A DNA stretch of 64,000 nucleotides, taken from the NCBI RefSeq assembly GCF_003119115.1, contig NZ_CP022367.1, positions 1,229,001-1,293,000 of the forward strand, read 5' to 3'. The notes beneath the pieces were generated by a model. The model had not been told where the DNA came from. It ran no database searches and saw only the letters and a program-made list of their open reading frames with translations. Below, in pieces: positions 37,585 through 46,681 of this stretch (its first letter is position 1; every line of letters begins with the position of its first letter). A program made the position numbers and the translations under genes. This stretch comes from Azospirillum sp. TSH58. Lineage in GTDB: Bacteria; Pseudomonadota; Alphaproteobacteria; Azospirillales; Azospirillaceae.

Positions 37585-39209
37585 CGTGTCCGCTCCAGCA
37601 CCGCCCCGGCCTTTGACCGCTCCGGCTCGTCGTCGGTGGGCAGGGTGAAGCGGAAGACGGCGCCGTGGGGCTGGTTGGCGGCCACCCACAGCCGGCCGCC
37701 ATGGGCCTCCACGATCGACTGGCAAATGGTCAGCCCCATGCCGATCCCATGCTCCTTGGTGGTGAAGAAAGGTTCGAACAGCCGCTCCTCCTGGGACGCC
37801 TGCAGGCCGGTGCCGGTGTCCTCCACCGACACGATGACGTCCGCAAGCCCGCGTCGGCGCGAGCGGATGCTCAGCACGCGCGGGCGGTCGGTGACCGCGG
37901 CCATCGCGTCGTCGGCGTTGGCGATCAGGTTCAACAGCACCTGCTCGAGCTGCACGGCGCTGCCGTTGACCGGCGGCAGGCGCTGCTGAAGGTCGGTGCG
38001 CACGGCGATGCGGTTCAGGCGGCGCTCCCCCTCCGTGCGGTCGAGCGCGCTCCGGATCACGTCGTTGATGTCCAGCCGGCTGCGCTGGGGCGGCGCCTTG
38101 CGGAAGGAATCGCGGATGCAGGCGATCACCCGCGCGGCGCGGTGCCCGTCGTCGGAGATCCGCTTCAGCGCCGCCCGCACCTCCACCAGATTGGGCGACG
38201 GCCGGTCCAGCCAGCGCAGCCCGGCGCCCGCGTTGGTGACCATGCTCGCCAGCGGCTGGTTGACCTCGTGCGCGATGGAGGCGGAGAGCGCCTCCAGGCT
38301 GGCCAGACGCGCGTCGCGCACCCGCCGCTCCGCCGCCACCGAGCGGACCAGCCGCCCGTAGAGCGTCGTGATCTCGGCCAGCAGGACCAGGAGGACGATG
38401 CTGGAGGCGGCGAGGCCGAACACCCGCCCCGACCACCAGCCGGCGCTGAAGCGCCCGCCGCTGATGAAGCTCAGCAGGCAGGTCTCGATGGCCCAGGCGG
38501 CCAGCACGACCATCAGCCAGAGGTCGAGGACCGAGAGCCGCCGCCGCAGCAGCATCGCCACGGCCGCGGCGCAGAGCGCCAGCGCCGTCACCGGCACGAC
38601 CCGCCACAGCGGCGTTTCCCGCATGGTGTCGACCATCAGCCGCGGCAGAAGGGCGTCGTCGGCCAGCGAGAAGGCGGTGAGGCCCCCGGCCAGGGCCGCC
38701 GCCAGCGCCATGCCGCCGGCGATGGCGGGCAGGGCCGGGCGGTGCGCGTCGCGCGGGCCGGCCTCCGCGGCCTTGAGCAGCGCGTAGGCGATGATGAACA
38801 GCGGCAGACCGAGGCGGCGCCCGGCGGCGACGATGGCCGTGCTCTGCAACCCGGCGCCGAGCAGCCCGGTCGGGGCGAAGACACCGGGGAAGGTCAGCGC
38901 CCAGGGAACGATCAGCAGCGCCGTCGTCAGGTAGCCCGCGGCCAGCGCCAGCAGCGCCGGCGTGCGCTGCGTGGCGTAGAGCGCGAAGAGCAGCACGGCG
39001 GTCATCAGCTCGGTCAGCAGCACCGCGGTGGCGTAGGCGGGAAGCAGGACCGCCGTCCCGTCCAACGTCAGGCGGGCGAAGGGGGCGGCCACCGCCAGGG
39101 CGACCAGAAGCCCGGCCACCGTGCCGATGGCCAGCCGCGTCTGCCCCGCCCGCGGGGGGAGGGTCGCCAGAAGAAACCGCTGGTTTCCGGGGTCATCGCT
39201 CGTGCGCAT
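37581..39209 (-). CDS. Membrane sensor histidine kinase with MASE4-like region
   Basis: A 542-residue kinase. The N-terminal half is a membrane region of about eight helices resembling the MASE4 sensor domain. The phospho-acceptor is His314 in SIAHEVNQPLASM, a FixL/DctB-type H-box, and the ATPase has LNLIANADDAM (N-box), VEDTGTGL (G1), FEPFFTTKEHGIGMGL (F/G2). No PAS or periplasmic sensor is visible, so the signal is probably sensed in the membrane or by its redox state. The ATG at 39209 is chosen on family start; an upstream GTG is possible. Partner of the response regulator that overlaps it. Confidence 0.9.
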   Translation of the reverse strand: MRTSDDPGNQRFLLATLPPRAGQTRLAIGTVAGLLVALAVAAPFARLTLDGTAVLLPAYATAVLLTELMTAVLLFALYATQRTPALLALAAGYLTTALLIVPWALTFPGVFAPTGLLGAGLQSTAIVAAGRRLGLPLFIIAYALLKAAEAGPRDAHRPALPAIAGGMALAAALAGGLTAFSLADDALLPRLMVDTMRETPLWRVVPVTALALCAAAVAMLLRRRLSVLDLWLMVVLAAWAIETCLLSFISGGRFSAGWWSGRVFGLAASSIVLLVLLAEITTLYGRLVRSVAAERRVRDARLASLEALSASIAHEVNQPLASMVTNAGAGLRWLDRPSPNLVEVRAALKRISDDGHRAARVIACIRDSFRKAPPQRSRLDINDVIRSALDRTEGERRLNRIAVRTDLQQRLPPVNGSAVQLEQVLLNLIANADDAMAAVTDRPRVLSIRSRRRGLADVIVSVEDTGTGLQASQEERLFEPFFTTKEHGIGMGLTICQSIVEAHGGRLWVAANQPHGAVFRFTLPTDDEPERSKAGAVLERTR

Positions 39210-39250
39210 CACCGTCGCTCGCCCGCCCGTCGGGTCACGTCCGCCTTCAA

Positions 39251-39289
39251 CCCTCAAACTCTGCCCTCAAACCCCGCCCTCAAACCCAG
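39251..39289. repeat. Three tandem 13-bp repeats in the kinase leader
   Basis: Units CCCTCAAACTCTG, CCCTCAAACCCCG and CCCTCAAACCCAG lie 42-80 bp upstream of the kinase ATG, between it and the palindrome at 39337. On the kinase's mRNA they read as GTTTGAGGG repeats. Could be slippage products or a binding array. Confidence 0.6.
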
Positions 39290-39336
39290 TCCTTTACCCC
39301 GTCCGTCACCGGCGGCGAGCGGCGCCTTGGCCTGAT

Positions 39337-39350
39337 ATACCAAGGTATAG
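39337..39350. promoter_or_regulatory. Candidate response-regulator site, copy 2 (ATACCAAGGTATAG)
   Basis: Embedded in a perfect palindrome TATACC-AA-GGTATA (39336-39349) in the middle of the 270-bp divergent region, 130 bp from the start of the cysteine-hydrolase gene and 127 bp from that of the kinase. It could serve both directions, giving autoregulation. Copy 1 is at 35951. Confidence 0.55.
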
Positions 39351-39479
39351 GGCCCGCAAACGCAAGTTCAATGTCGCCGTCCTCCGTCCCTGGCCGATGC
39401 TTCGACGCACCGCCGGGCCGCCCGCATCGCCACAGGACTCGCCTGCGGCACCGGCGTCAAAAACAACGGGGATAGAGAC

Positions 39480-40151
39480 ATGACCATCACCGCCACCGCG
39501 ACTCCTGGCAAACTGCTCGTCTCGCCGAAGGACCACGCGCTGATCATGATCGATCATCAGTCGCAGATGGCCTTCGCGACCCATTCGATCGACGCCACGA
39601 CGCTGCGCACCAACACCGCGCTGGTCGCCCACGCCGCCGCCGGCTTCGGCGTCGCGACGATCCTGACCACGGTCGCGGAGAAGAGCTTCTCCGGCCCGAT
39701 CTTCTCCGAGATCACCGAGGCCTTCCCGGGGGCGGAGGTCACCGATCGCACCTCCATGAACACCTGGGAGGACGCCAACGTCATCAAGCGGGTGAACGGC
39801 CTGGGCAAGACCCGGCTGGTCTTCTGCGGCCTGTGGACCTCGGTCTGCATCGTCGGCCCGACCCTGTCGGCCCTCGACCAGGGCTTCGAGGTCTACGTCA
39901 TCGCCGACGCCTGCGGCGACGTCTCGGTCGAGGCGCACCAGCGCGCCATGGACCGCATGATCCAGGCCGGCGTGCGCCCGATGACCTCGCTCCAGTACAT
40001 GCTGGAACTGCAGCGCGACTGGGCGCGCACCGAGACCTACGAGATGACCACCGGCATCGCCAAGAAGTACGGCGGCGCCTACGGCCTGGGCATCATCTAC
40101 GCCAAGACGATGTTCGGCGCGTCGGAAGGCGGCCACAGCGCCGCCGCCTGA
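39480..40151 (+). CDS. Isochorismatase-family cysteine hydrolase (YcaC-like)
   Basis: A 223-residue cytosolic cysteine hydrolase. The catalytic triad is visible: Asp25 in IMIDHQSQM, a Lys/basic residue in the middle (NVIKRVNG region) and Cys123 in FCGLWTSVCIVGP, followed by the cis-peptide region typical of YcaC proteins. YcaC-type enzymes form octamers and their true substrate is unknown. GGGGATAGAGAC precedes the ATG. First gene of a six-gene operon; the next start is 126 bp away. Confidence 0.92.
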   Translation: MTITATATPGKLLVSPKDHALIMIDHQSQMAFATHSIDATTLRTNTALVAHAAAGFGVATILTTVAEKSFSGPIFSEITEAFPGAEVTDRTSMNTWEDANVIKRVNGLGKTRLVFCGLWTSVCIVGPTLSALDQGFEVYVIADACGDVSVEAHQRAMDRMIQAGVRPMTSLQYMLELQRDWARTETYEMTTGIAKKYGGAYGLGIIYAKTMFGASEGGHSAAA

Positions 40152-40277
40152 TCGCGGCGCCGAGCCCCGGCGCTCGGTTTGCGGCGCCTGATGCCCGGCG
40201 CCGCGGCGGACCGGTCCCGACCCTTCCCGGGGCCGGTCCACCCCTTTCCGCCCATCCGGACGAAGCACAGGCACGCC

Positions 40278-40577
40278 ATGATGCCCTACATGCTTTCCCT
40301 CGGCGCCGGCATCCTGGTCGGCGTCCTCTACGCGCTGCTCGGCGTCCGCTCCCCGGCACCGCCCACCATCGCCTTGATCGGCCTGCTCGGCATGCTGGTC
40401 GGCGAGCAGGCGGTGCCGGTGGTCAAGCGGCTGATCGCCGGTCAGCCGGTCCTCGCCTTCATCCAGAACGACTGCGCCCGCCACATCCTGGGGCCGCAGG
40501 CCGGCAGCACCGCCGCGCCCGATGCCGCAACCCCGCCGGCACCCGCCGCGGACGCCCCCCCGCGGGGCCGGGCATGA
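40278..40577 (+). CDS. XapX (DUF1427) small membrane protein
   Basis: A 99-residue inner-membrane protein with two hydrophobic segments (MLSLGAGILVGVLYALLGV and IALIGLLGMLVGEQAVPV), the XapX signature GVRSPAPPTIALIGLLGMLVG, and a polar Ala/Pro-rich tail. E. coli xapX lies near a nucleoside permease, but its role is undetermined. ATG 40281 is a possible alternative start. The stop overlaps the next gene's ATG by four bases. Confidence 0.88.
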   Translation: MMPYMLSLGAGILVGVLYALLGVRSPAPPTIALIGLLGMLVGEQAVPVVKRLIAGQPVLAFIQNDCARHILGPQAGSTAAPDAATPPAPAADAPPRGRA

Positions 40578-42544
40578 CCGGCCGCACCGGGATCGGCCGC
40601 ACCGGTATCGGCCGCCGGGGTGCCATCGCCGGAAGCGCCGCCGCCACCCTGCTCGCCTCGCCCCTGTTCACCCGCCTTGGGAATGCCGCCATGCCGTCTT
40701 CCGACCTTCTGATCGTCAACGCCCGGATCACGACGCTCGACCGCGCCAACCCGCAGGCCGACGCCGTGGCGATCCGCGACGGGCGCTTCCTCGCCGTGGG
40801 ACGGGAGGCCGAGGTGCGCGCCGCAGCATCTCCCGACGCCGCGGTGATCGACGCCAAGGGGCGCCGCCTGATCCCCGGCCTGATCGACAGCCATATCCAC
40901 GTCATCCGCGGCGGCCTGAACTACAACATGGAGCTGCGCTGGGACGGCGTGCCGACGCTGGCCGACGCCATGGCGATGCTGCGCGCCCAGGTGGCCCGCA
41001 CGCCGGCCCCGCAATGGGTGCGCGTCGTCGGCGGCTTCACCGAGCACCAGTTCGCCGAGAAGCGCCTGCCGACGCTGGAGGAACTGAACGCCGCCGCCCC
41101 CGACACGCCGGTCTTCATCCTGCACCTCTACGACCGCGCGCTGCTGAACGGTGCGGCGCTGCGGGCGGTGGGCTACGGCAAGGACACGCCCAACCCGCCG
41201 GGCGGCGAGATCCAGCGCGACGCAGCGGGCAACCCGACCGGTCTGCTGCTGGCCCTGCCCAACGCGATGATCCTCTATTCCACCCTCGCCAAGGGGCCGA
41301 AGCTGCCGGAGGAGTATCAGGTCAACTCCACCCGCCACTTCATGCGCGAGCTGAACGGGCTGGGCGTGACCAGCGTGATCGACGCCGGCGGCGGCTTCCA
41401 GAACTATCCCGACGACTACGCGATCATCGAGAAGCTGCACGCCGACGGCGAGATGACGCTGCGCATCGCCTACAACCTGTTCACCCAGAAGCCGAAGGAG
41501 GAGTTGCAGGACTTCGCCACCTGGTCGGACAAGGTCAAGCCGGGCGACGGCGACGACCGCTACCGCCTGAACGGGGCGGGGGAGATGCTGGTCTATTCCG
41601 CCGCCGACTTCGAGGACTTCCGGGTCGCCCGGCCCGAGATGCCGCCCAACATGGAGACGGACCTGGAGCCGGTGGTCCGCCTGCTCGCCGAGCGGCGCTG
41701 GCCGTGGCGGCTGCACGCCACCTACGACGAGACCATCGGCCGGGCGCTCGACGTCTTCGAGAAGGTCAACCGGGACATCCCGCTCCAGGGGCTGAACTGG
41801 TTCTTCGACCACGCCGAGACGATCAGCGAGCGCAACATCGACCGCATCGCGGCGCTCGGCGGCGGCATCGCCGTGCAGCACCGCATGGCCTATCAGGGTG
41901 AGTATTTCGTGGAGCGCTACGGCGCCAAGGCGGCGGAGGCCACGCCGCCCATCGCGAAGATGATGGCCGCCGGGGTGCCGGTGGGCGCCGGGACGGACGC
42001 CACCCGCGTGGCCAGCTACAACCCCTGGGTCTCGCTGTCCTGGCTGGTGACCGGCAAGACGGTGGGCGGGCTGTCGCTCTACCCGATGGCGAACCGTCTG
42101 GACCGCGAGACGGCGCTGCGCTTGTGGACGGAGGCCAACACCTGGTTCTCCAACGAGCAGGGCAAGAAGGGCCGGATCGAGGCCGGGCAGCTCGCCGACG
42201 CGGCGCTGCTCAGCGACGACTACATGGCGGTGCCGGAGGACCGCATCCCCCACATCCGCTCCGTCCTGACCCTGCTGGGCGGCGCCGTGGTGCATGGCGA
42301 GGGCGACTACGACAGGCTCGCCCCGCCATTGCCCAAGCCGATGCCCGACTGGTCGCCGGTCGCCACGGTCGGCGGCTATTACCGCGACCCCAAGACGGTG
42401 CAGCGGCAGGCGGCGGAGTGCGGCTGCCATTCCGGCTGCGCCGTGCACGGCCACGACCACGCGGCGGCGCTGGGCGCCGATGTGCCCTCGTCCGACGCGC
42501 GCAGCTTCTGGGGCGTGTTCGGCTGCGGCTGCTGGGCGGTGTGA
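40574..42544 (+). CDS. Amidohydrolase (YtcJ-like) with Tat-type signal and Cys/His-rich tail
   Basis: A 656-residue metal-dependent hydrolase. The N-terminus carries a GRRGAIAGSAAATLLAS Tat-like signal after a duplicated RTGIG pentapeptide. The amidohydrolase-3 core has DLLIVNARITTLDRANPQADA, the metal motif GLIDSHIHVIRGG, a later HATYDE, FDHAETI and GAGTDATR. The last 45 residues are unusual: CGCHSGCAVHGHDH and a final CGCW cluster, five Cys plus several His, suggesting an extra metal or redox site. Family members cleave C-N bonds of amides or imides. Export would place it in the periplasm next to the outer-membrane channel of the same operon. Confidence 0.88.
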   Translation: MTGRTGIGRTGIGRRGAIAGSAAATLLASPLFTRLGNAAMPSSDLLIVNARITTLDRANPQADAVAIRDGRFLAVGREAEVRAAASPDAAVIDAKGRRLIPGLIDSHIHVIRGGLNYNMELRWDGVPTLADAMAMLRAQVARTPAPQWVRVVGGFTEHQFAEKRLPTLEELNAAAPDTPVFILHLYDRALLNGAALRAVGYGKDTPNPPGGEIQRDAAGNPTGLLLALPNAMILYSTLAKGPKLPEEYQVNSTRHFMRELNGLGVTSVIDAGGGFQNYPDDYAIIEKLHADGEMTLRIAYNLFTQKPKEELQDFATWSDKVKPGDGDDRYRLNGAGEMLVYSAADFEDFRVARPEMPPNMETDLEPVVRLLAERRWPWRLHATYDETIGRALDVFEKVNRDIPLQGLNWFFDHAETISERNIDRIAALGGGIAVQHRMAYQGEYFVERYGAKAAEATPPIAKMMAAGVPVGAGTDATRVASYNPWVSLSWLVTGKTVGGLSLYPMANRLDRETALRLWTEANTWFSNEQGKKGRIEAGQLADAALLSDDYMAVPEDRIPHIRSVLTLLGGAVVHGEGDYDRLAPPLPKPMPDWSPVATVGGYYRDPKTVQRQAAECGCHSGCAVHGHDHAAALGADVPSSDARSFWGVFGCGCWAV

Positions 42545-42558
42545 GGGGGAGCGGAACG

Positions 42559-43020
42559 ATGGCCGACACCCTTTGCACGCGCAAGGACGCCGCCGACGCG
42601 GTGGCGCCCGCCCCCGCGCCGATCGCCGCCCTGCTCGACTGGCCGGGCACCGCTTGGCTCGCCCGGCTCGCGCTGGCGGCGCCCTTCGCGGTCAGCGGGC
42701 TGGTCAAGCTGACGGACTTCAACGGCGCCGTGGCGGAGGCGGCGGGGCTGGGGCTCGGCCTGCCGGTCCTCGTCGCGGTGGCGGTCATCGTCACCCAGCT
42801 CGGCGGGTCGGCGCTGTTTTTGACACGGCGCTGGTGCTGGCTCGGCGCCGGGCTGCTCGCCGGCTTCACGGTGGTCGCCACGCTGCTCGCCCACGCCTTC
42901 TGGACCTATGACGGGCCGGACCGCGCCCGCCAGACCGCGACCTTCCTGGAGCATCTGGCGATCGTCGGCGGCTTCGCGGCGGCGGCGGTGCTGACCCACC
43001 GCAGGGGAGGGCGCGCATGA
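42559..43020 (+). CDS. DoxX-family membrane protein
   Basis: A 153-residue inner-membrane protein with four helices. The DoxX pattern is clear: LARLALAAPFAVSGLVKL near residue 35, then VAVAVIVTQLGGSALF and a conserved HAFWTYD before the last helix. DoxX proteins accompany redox enzymes, but activity is not known. GGGGAG precedes the ATG. Its stop overlaps the transporter gene by four bases. Confidence 0.88.
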   Translation: MADTLCTRKDAADAVAPAPAPIAALLDWPGTAWLARLALAAPFAVSGLVKLTDFNGAVAEAAGLGLGLPVLVAVAVIVTQLGGSALFLTRRWCWLGAGLLAGFTVVATLLAHAFWTYDGPDRARQTATFLEHLAIVGGFAAAAVLTHRRGGRA

Positions 43021-44669
43021 CCGCCGAGACCGTCCCAACCCCCGGAACCACGCTGCCCGGACACAAGCCGGCCACCCCCAAGCCGGCTGGCGCCTTCGCG
43101 CCGCTGAGCAACCGGCTGTTCGCCGTGCTGTGGGTGGCGGCGGTGCTGGGCAACGTCGGCACCTTCATGCGCGACGTGGCGAGCGCGTGGCTGGTGCTCG
43201 ACCTGTCGGGATCGCCCTCCACCGTCGCGCTGATCCAGGCGGCGGGCTCGCTGCCCATCTTCCTGCTGGCGATCCCGGCGGGTGTGCTGTCGGACATCAT
43301 GGACCGGCGGCGGATGCTGATCGTCATCCAGTGCCTGCTCGCCTGCGTCAGCGCCGCGCTGATGATCCAGGCGGCGCTGGGCGTCGCCAGCGTGGCCTCC
43401 ATCGCCGGGCTGACCTTCCTCGGCGGCGTCGGCGCGGCGCTGATGGCCCCGGTCTGGCAGTCCATCGTGCCGGAACTGGTGCCGCGCGGCGAGCTGAAGG
43501 GTGCCGTCGCGCTGAACAGCCTGGGCATCAACATCGCCCGCGCCATCGGCCCGGCGGCGGGCGGCGCGATCCTGGCCGCCGCCGGGGCCGCCGCCACCTA
43601 CGCGGTGGATGTGAGTTCCTACATCATCGTGATCGCCGCCCTGCTGTGGTGGCGGCGCACCCCCGACACCCGCGACGAGCTGTCGGAGCACTTCGGCGGC
43701 GCGCTGCGCGCCGGGCTGCGCTACGCCCGCGCCAGCAAGGAGCTGCACCGCGTCTTCCTGCGCGCCGGCCTGTTCTTCGCCTGCGCCAGCGCCCTGTGGG
43801 CCCTGCTGCCCATCGTCGCCGGGCCGATGCTGGGCGGCGGGCCGGGCTTCTACGGCCTGCTGCTCGGCGCCGTGGGGGCGGGGGCCATCGGCGGGGCGAC
43901 CGTCCTGCCGCGCGTCCGCGAGCGTCTGGGCGCGGACGGCCTGATGCTGGCGGCGGCGCTGGTCACCGCCGTCGTCATGGGCATCCTGGCCCTGGCCCCG
44001 CCGCGCTGGCTGGCGCTGCCGGTCCTGCTGGGCGCCGGTGCGGCCTGGATCGCCGTGCTGACGACGCTGAGCGCCACCACCCAGGCCATCCTGCCCAATT
44101 GGGTGCGCGGTCGCGGTCTGGCGCTCTACCTGACCGTGTTCAACGGCGCCCTGACGGCGGGCAGCCTCGGCTGGGGGGCGCTGGCCGATGGCATCGGCGT
44201 GCCGGCCACCCTGTGGGTCAGCGCCGCCGGGCTGCTCGCCGTGGCGGTGCTCTCCCGCGCGGTGCCGCTGCCGGAGGGCGAGGCCGATCTCACCCCCTCC
44301 AACCACTGGCCGGAGCCGCTGACCGCGGAACCGGTGCGCAACGACCGCGGCCCGGTCCTCATCACCATCGAGTACCGGGTGGCCGCCGCCGACCAGCACG
44401 CCTTCCATGCCGCGCTGCGCCGTCTGTCGGAGGCGCGGCGGCGGGACGGCGCCTACGCCTGGGGCGTCAGCCAGGACTCCGGCGATCCGGAACGGGTGCT
44501 GGAGTGGTTCTTCGTGGAATCCTGGGCGGAGCACCAGCGCCAGCACCGCCGGGTGTCCAACGCCGACGCGGACGTGCAGAAGGAGGCGCTGGCCTTCCAC
44601 CGCGGCGACGGGCCGCCGCGGGTGTCGCATTTCCTGGCGCTGGAGCACGGCGCGGGAAAGGCGTCGTGA
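43017..44669 (+). CDS. MFS exporter of the EntS/MFS_3 family with C-terminal ABM-like domain
   Basis: A 550-residue inner-membrane carrier with about 12 helices; the first reads RLFAVLWVAAVLGNVGTFM, and LAIPAGVLSDIMDRRRML holds the MFS loop 2-3 motif. The last roughly 110 residues form a soluble ferredoxin-like (antibiotic-biosynthesis-monooxygenase-like) domain, VLITIEYRVAAADQHAF to WAEHQRQHRRVSNADADVQ, which several MFS_3 members share. It could export the product or intermediate of the neighbouring hydrolases. Starts and ends in four-base overlaps with its neighbours. Confidence 0.88.
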   Translation: MTAETVPTPGTTLPGHKPATPKPAGAFAPLSNRLFAVLWVAAVLGNVGTFMRDVASAWLVLDLSGSPSTVALIQAAGSLPIFLLAIPAGVLSDIMDRRRMLIVIQCLLACVSAALMIQAALGVASVASIAGLTFLGGVGAALMAPVWQSIVPELVPRGELKGAVALNSLGINIARAIGPAAGGAILAAAGAAATYAVDVSSYIIVIAALLWWRRTPDTRDELSEHFGGALRAGLRYARASKELHRVFLRAGLFFACASALWALLPIVAGPMLGGGPGFYGLLLGAVGAGAIGGATVLPRVRERLGADGLMLAAALVTAVVMGILALAPPRWLALPVLLGAGAAWIAVLTTLSATTQAILPNWVRGRGLALYLTVFNGALTAGSLGWGALADGIGVPATLWVSAAGLLAVAVLSRAVPLPEGEADLTPSNHWPEPLTAEPVRNDRGPVLITIEYRVAAADQHAFHAALRRLSEARRRDGAYAWGVSQDSGDPERVLEWFFVESWAEHQRQHRRVSNADADVQKEALAFHRGDGPPRVSHFLALEHGAGKAS

Positions 44670-46069
44670 AGCGGTGGCGCGGGGCGCTGGCTGCGGTTCT
44701 GCTGCTCCAGTCCGCCCCGGCCCCTGCGGAGACACCTGCGGAGGCGCCGCCCCCGCCCCTGACCAACAGCCGTTACGACGAGGATTACCGCTATCTCCTC
44801 GACCCCGCGGCGGGGAGCGGCGCCTTCTGGGAGCGCTTCAAGGCGATCCCGCTTACCCCCGGCGGCGCTGTCTCGCTGTCCACCGGGCTGGAGGCGCGGC
44901 TGCGCGGCGAGGCGGTGCGCAACAGCGGCTGGGGGCAGGACGAGCCCAGGAACGACGCCTACGGCCTGTGGCGGCTGCTGCCCTACGCCGACCTGCGCGC
45001 CGGCCCGGCCCTGCGCGTCTTCGGCCAGCTCGTCATGGCCGGCTCGGCGGGCAAGCTTGGGCCGGAGGGGGCGCCGGACGTCGACCGCGCCGACCTGCTG
45101 CAGGGCTTCGCCGACCTGTCCGTCCCGTTGGGCAGCGCGCAGGGAACGCTGCGGGCGGGGCGCCAGATGCTCGCCTACGGGTCGGAACGGCTGATCAGCC
45201 TGCGCTACGGCGCCAACGTCCCCCGAGCCTTCGACGCGGTGACGGGCATCGTGCAATCCGGCCCCTGGCGGGTGGACGGCTTCCTCGGCCGCCCGGTCCG
45301 CGCGGCGCCGGACCTGTTCGATGACCGGCGCGACGGCGGGCGCTCCGCCTGGGGGCTGTACGCCACGCGCGGCGCGGCGGCGGGCTGGGGCACCGGCCTG
45401 GACGCCTACTACATTGGCTACGGCAACCGGGCGGCGTCCTTTGAGGGCGGGCAGGGGCGGGAGGAGCGGCACACGCTGGGCACCCGCCTGTTCGGCAAGA
45501 CCGGCGGCTGGGACTGGAACTGGGAGGCGATGCTCCAGGCTGGGCGCATTGATGGCGACACCATCGCCGCATGGTCGGTCGCCAGCGACACCGGCCACCG
45601 CTGGGAGGATCTGCCGCTGCGCCCGCGGCTCGGGCTGAAGGCCAACATCGCCAGCGGCGATCGCGACCCCGGCGACGGGCGCTTGGGCACCTTCAACCCC
45701 CTCTTTCCCCGCGCGAAGTATTTCGGGGAGCTGACCCCGGTCGGGCCGCTGAACCTGATGAACCTGCATCCGTCCGTGGATCTGGCGCTGTCGGACGACG
45801 TCAGCCTGTCCGCCTCGGCCATCGCCTATTGGCGGATGAGCCTGGAGGACGGCGTCTACGACCTGTCCGGGAACCTGCTCCGCTCCGGCGCCGGATCGCG
45901 GTCGCGCCACATCGGCACGCAGGGGGAGCTTGTGCTGTCCTACGCCGCGGGACGCACGGTCGAGGGGCTACTGTCCTACTCGCTGTTCCGGCCCGGCTCC
46001 TTCCTCCAGGACACCGGTCCCGCGAAGACGATCCACTTCGTCGGGATGGAGGCGGTGTTCAAGTTCTGA
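44666..46069 (+). CDS. Alginate-export (AlgE)-type outer-membrane beta-barrel protein
   Basis: A 467-residue outer-membrane protein, GTG start overlapping the previous stop. The signal peptide is LAAVLLLQSAPAPAET; the mature chain begins NSRYDEDYRYLLDP, a stretch characteristic of the alginate-export family, and consists of amphipathic strands ending in the aromatic C-terminus EAVFKF, as outer-membrane barrels do. Family members are not restricted to alginate. As the last gene of the operon it completes an export or uptake path across both membranes with the MFS carrier. Confidence 0.88.
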   Translation: MKRWRGALAAVLLLQSAPAPAETPAEAPPPPLTNSRYDEDYRYLLDPAAGSGAFWERFKAIPLTPGGAVSLSTGLEARLRGEAVRNSGWGQDEPRNDAYGLWRLLPYADLRAGPALRVFGQLVMAGSAGKLGPEGAPDVDRADLLQGFADLSVPLGSAQGTLRAGRQMLAYGSERLISLRYGANVPRAFDAVTGIVQSGPWRVDGFLGRPVRAAPDLFDDRRDGGRSAWGLYATRGAAAGWGTGLDAYYIGYGNRAASFEGGQGREERHTLGTRLFGKTGGWDWNWEAMLQAGRIDGDTIAAWSVASDTGHRWEDLPLRPRLGLKANIASGDRDPGDGRLGTFNPLFPRAKYFGELTPVGPLNLMNLHPSVDLALSDDVSLSASAIAYWRMSLEDGVYDLSGNLLRSGAGSRSRHIGTQGELVLSYAAGRTVEGLLSYSLFRPGSFLQDTGPAKTIHFVGMEAVFKF

Positions 46070-46162
46070 TGGGCCATCGGTATGTTTCGGTACGGTACCT
46101 GCGTCGGCACCCTCCTTTGACGGCATGGTTGCGAACGTCGTGATGCATGGGGGCGCCGCAGC

Positions 46163-46582
46163 ATGGTCCGCAGCACCGGTCCGGTCTTTTTCCTCCTCGC
46201 AACCCTTGCCTCGCCGGTTGGGCCGGTTGGATTGCGGGCGCCGGCCATGGCCGCCGAGATGCCGGATCGGACGGCGCAGGGGGCCGACGTGTTCGACCTG
46301 TTCGACGAGAACCACGACGGGCGGATTTCGAACGCGGAGTTTCAGAACAACAAGATCCTGGTCTTCTACGTCTGGGACCGCAACCGGGACCTCGTCCTGA
46401 CACCGGACGAAACGCCGCTGCGGCCCGAGGTCTTCGCCCGCGCCGCCGGGCCGGACGGGCGGATCGACAGCCTGGAATTCATCACGGTCATCGACGAGGC
46501 GTTCCTCATCGCCGACACCAACCGCGATTCCACGCTCGACCGGCAGGAGTTCTTTGCCTTCCGGCAGCGCATCCGCCCCTAA
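46163..46582 (+). CDS. Exported EF-hand calcium-binding protein
   Basis: A 139-residue protein with a signal peptide (GPVFFLLATLASPVGPVG; cleavage near AMAAE). Three EF-hand loops are visible: DENHDGRISNAEF, DRNRDLVLTPDE and DTNRDSTLDRQEF; the segment GPDGRIDSLEF may be a fourth, shortened one. Probably a periplasmic calcium buffer or sensor of the calerythrin/calmodulin-like kind. Follows the outer-membrane channel gene by 93 bp; co-transcription unclear. Confidence 0.85.
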   Translation: MVRSTGPVFFLLATLASPVGPVGLRAPAMAAEMPDRTAQGADVFDLFDENHDGRISNAEFQNNKILVFYVWDRNRDLVLTPDETPLRPEVFARAAGPDGRIDSLEFITVIDEAFLIADTNRDSTLDRQEFFAFRQRIRP

Positions 46583-46681
46583 AACATGCGGCGGTCAGCA
46601 GGGCTTCGCCGTCCGCGGCGACGGTTGCGGTGGGATACGGTAACTTACGCCCGCTGTCGTGTCGGGCCCTCTGCCGTGTTG

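Noticed and set aside
40152..40277. Terminator between the YcaC-like and XapX genes (CCGAGC-N6-GCTCGG)
   Set aside because: Short stem without T-run inside an otherwise continuous operon; at most a pause or processing hairpin.
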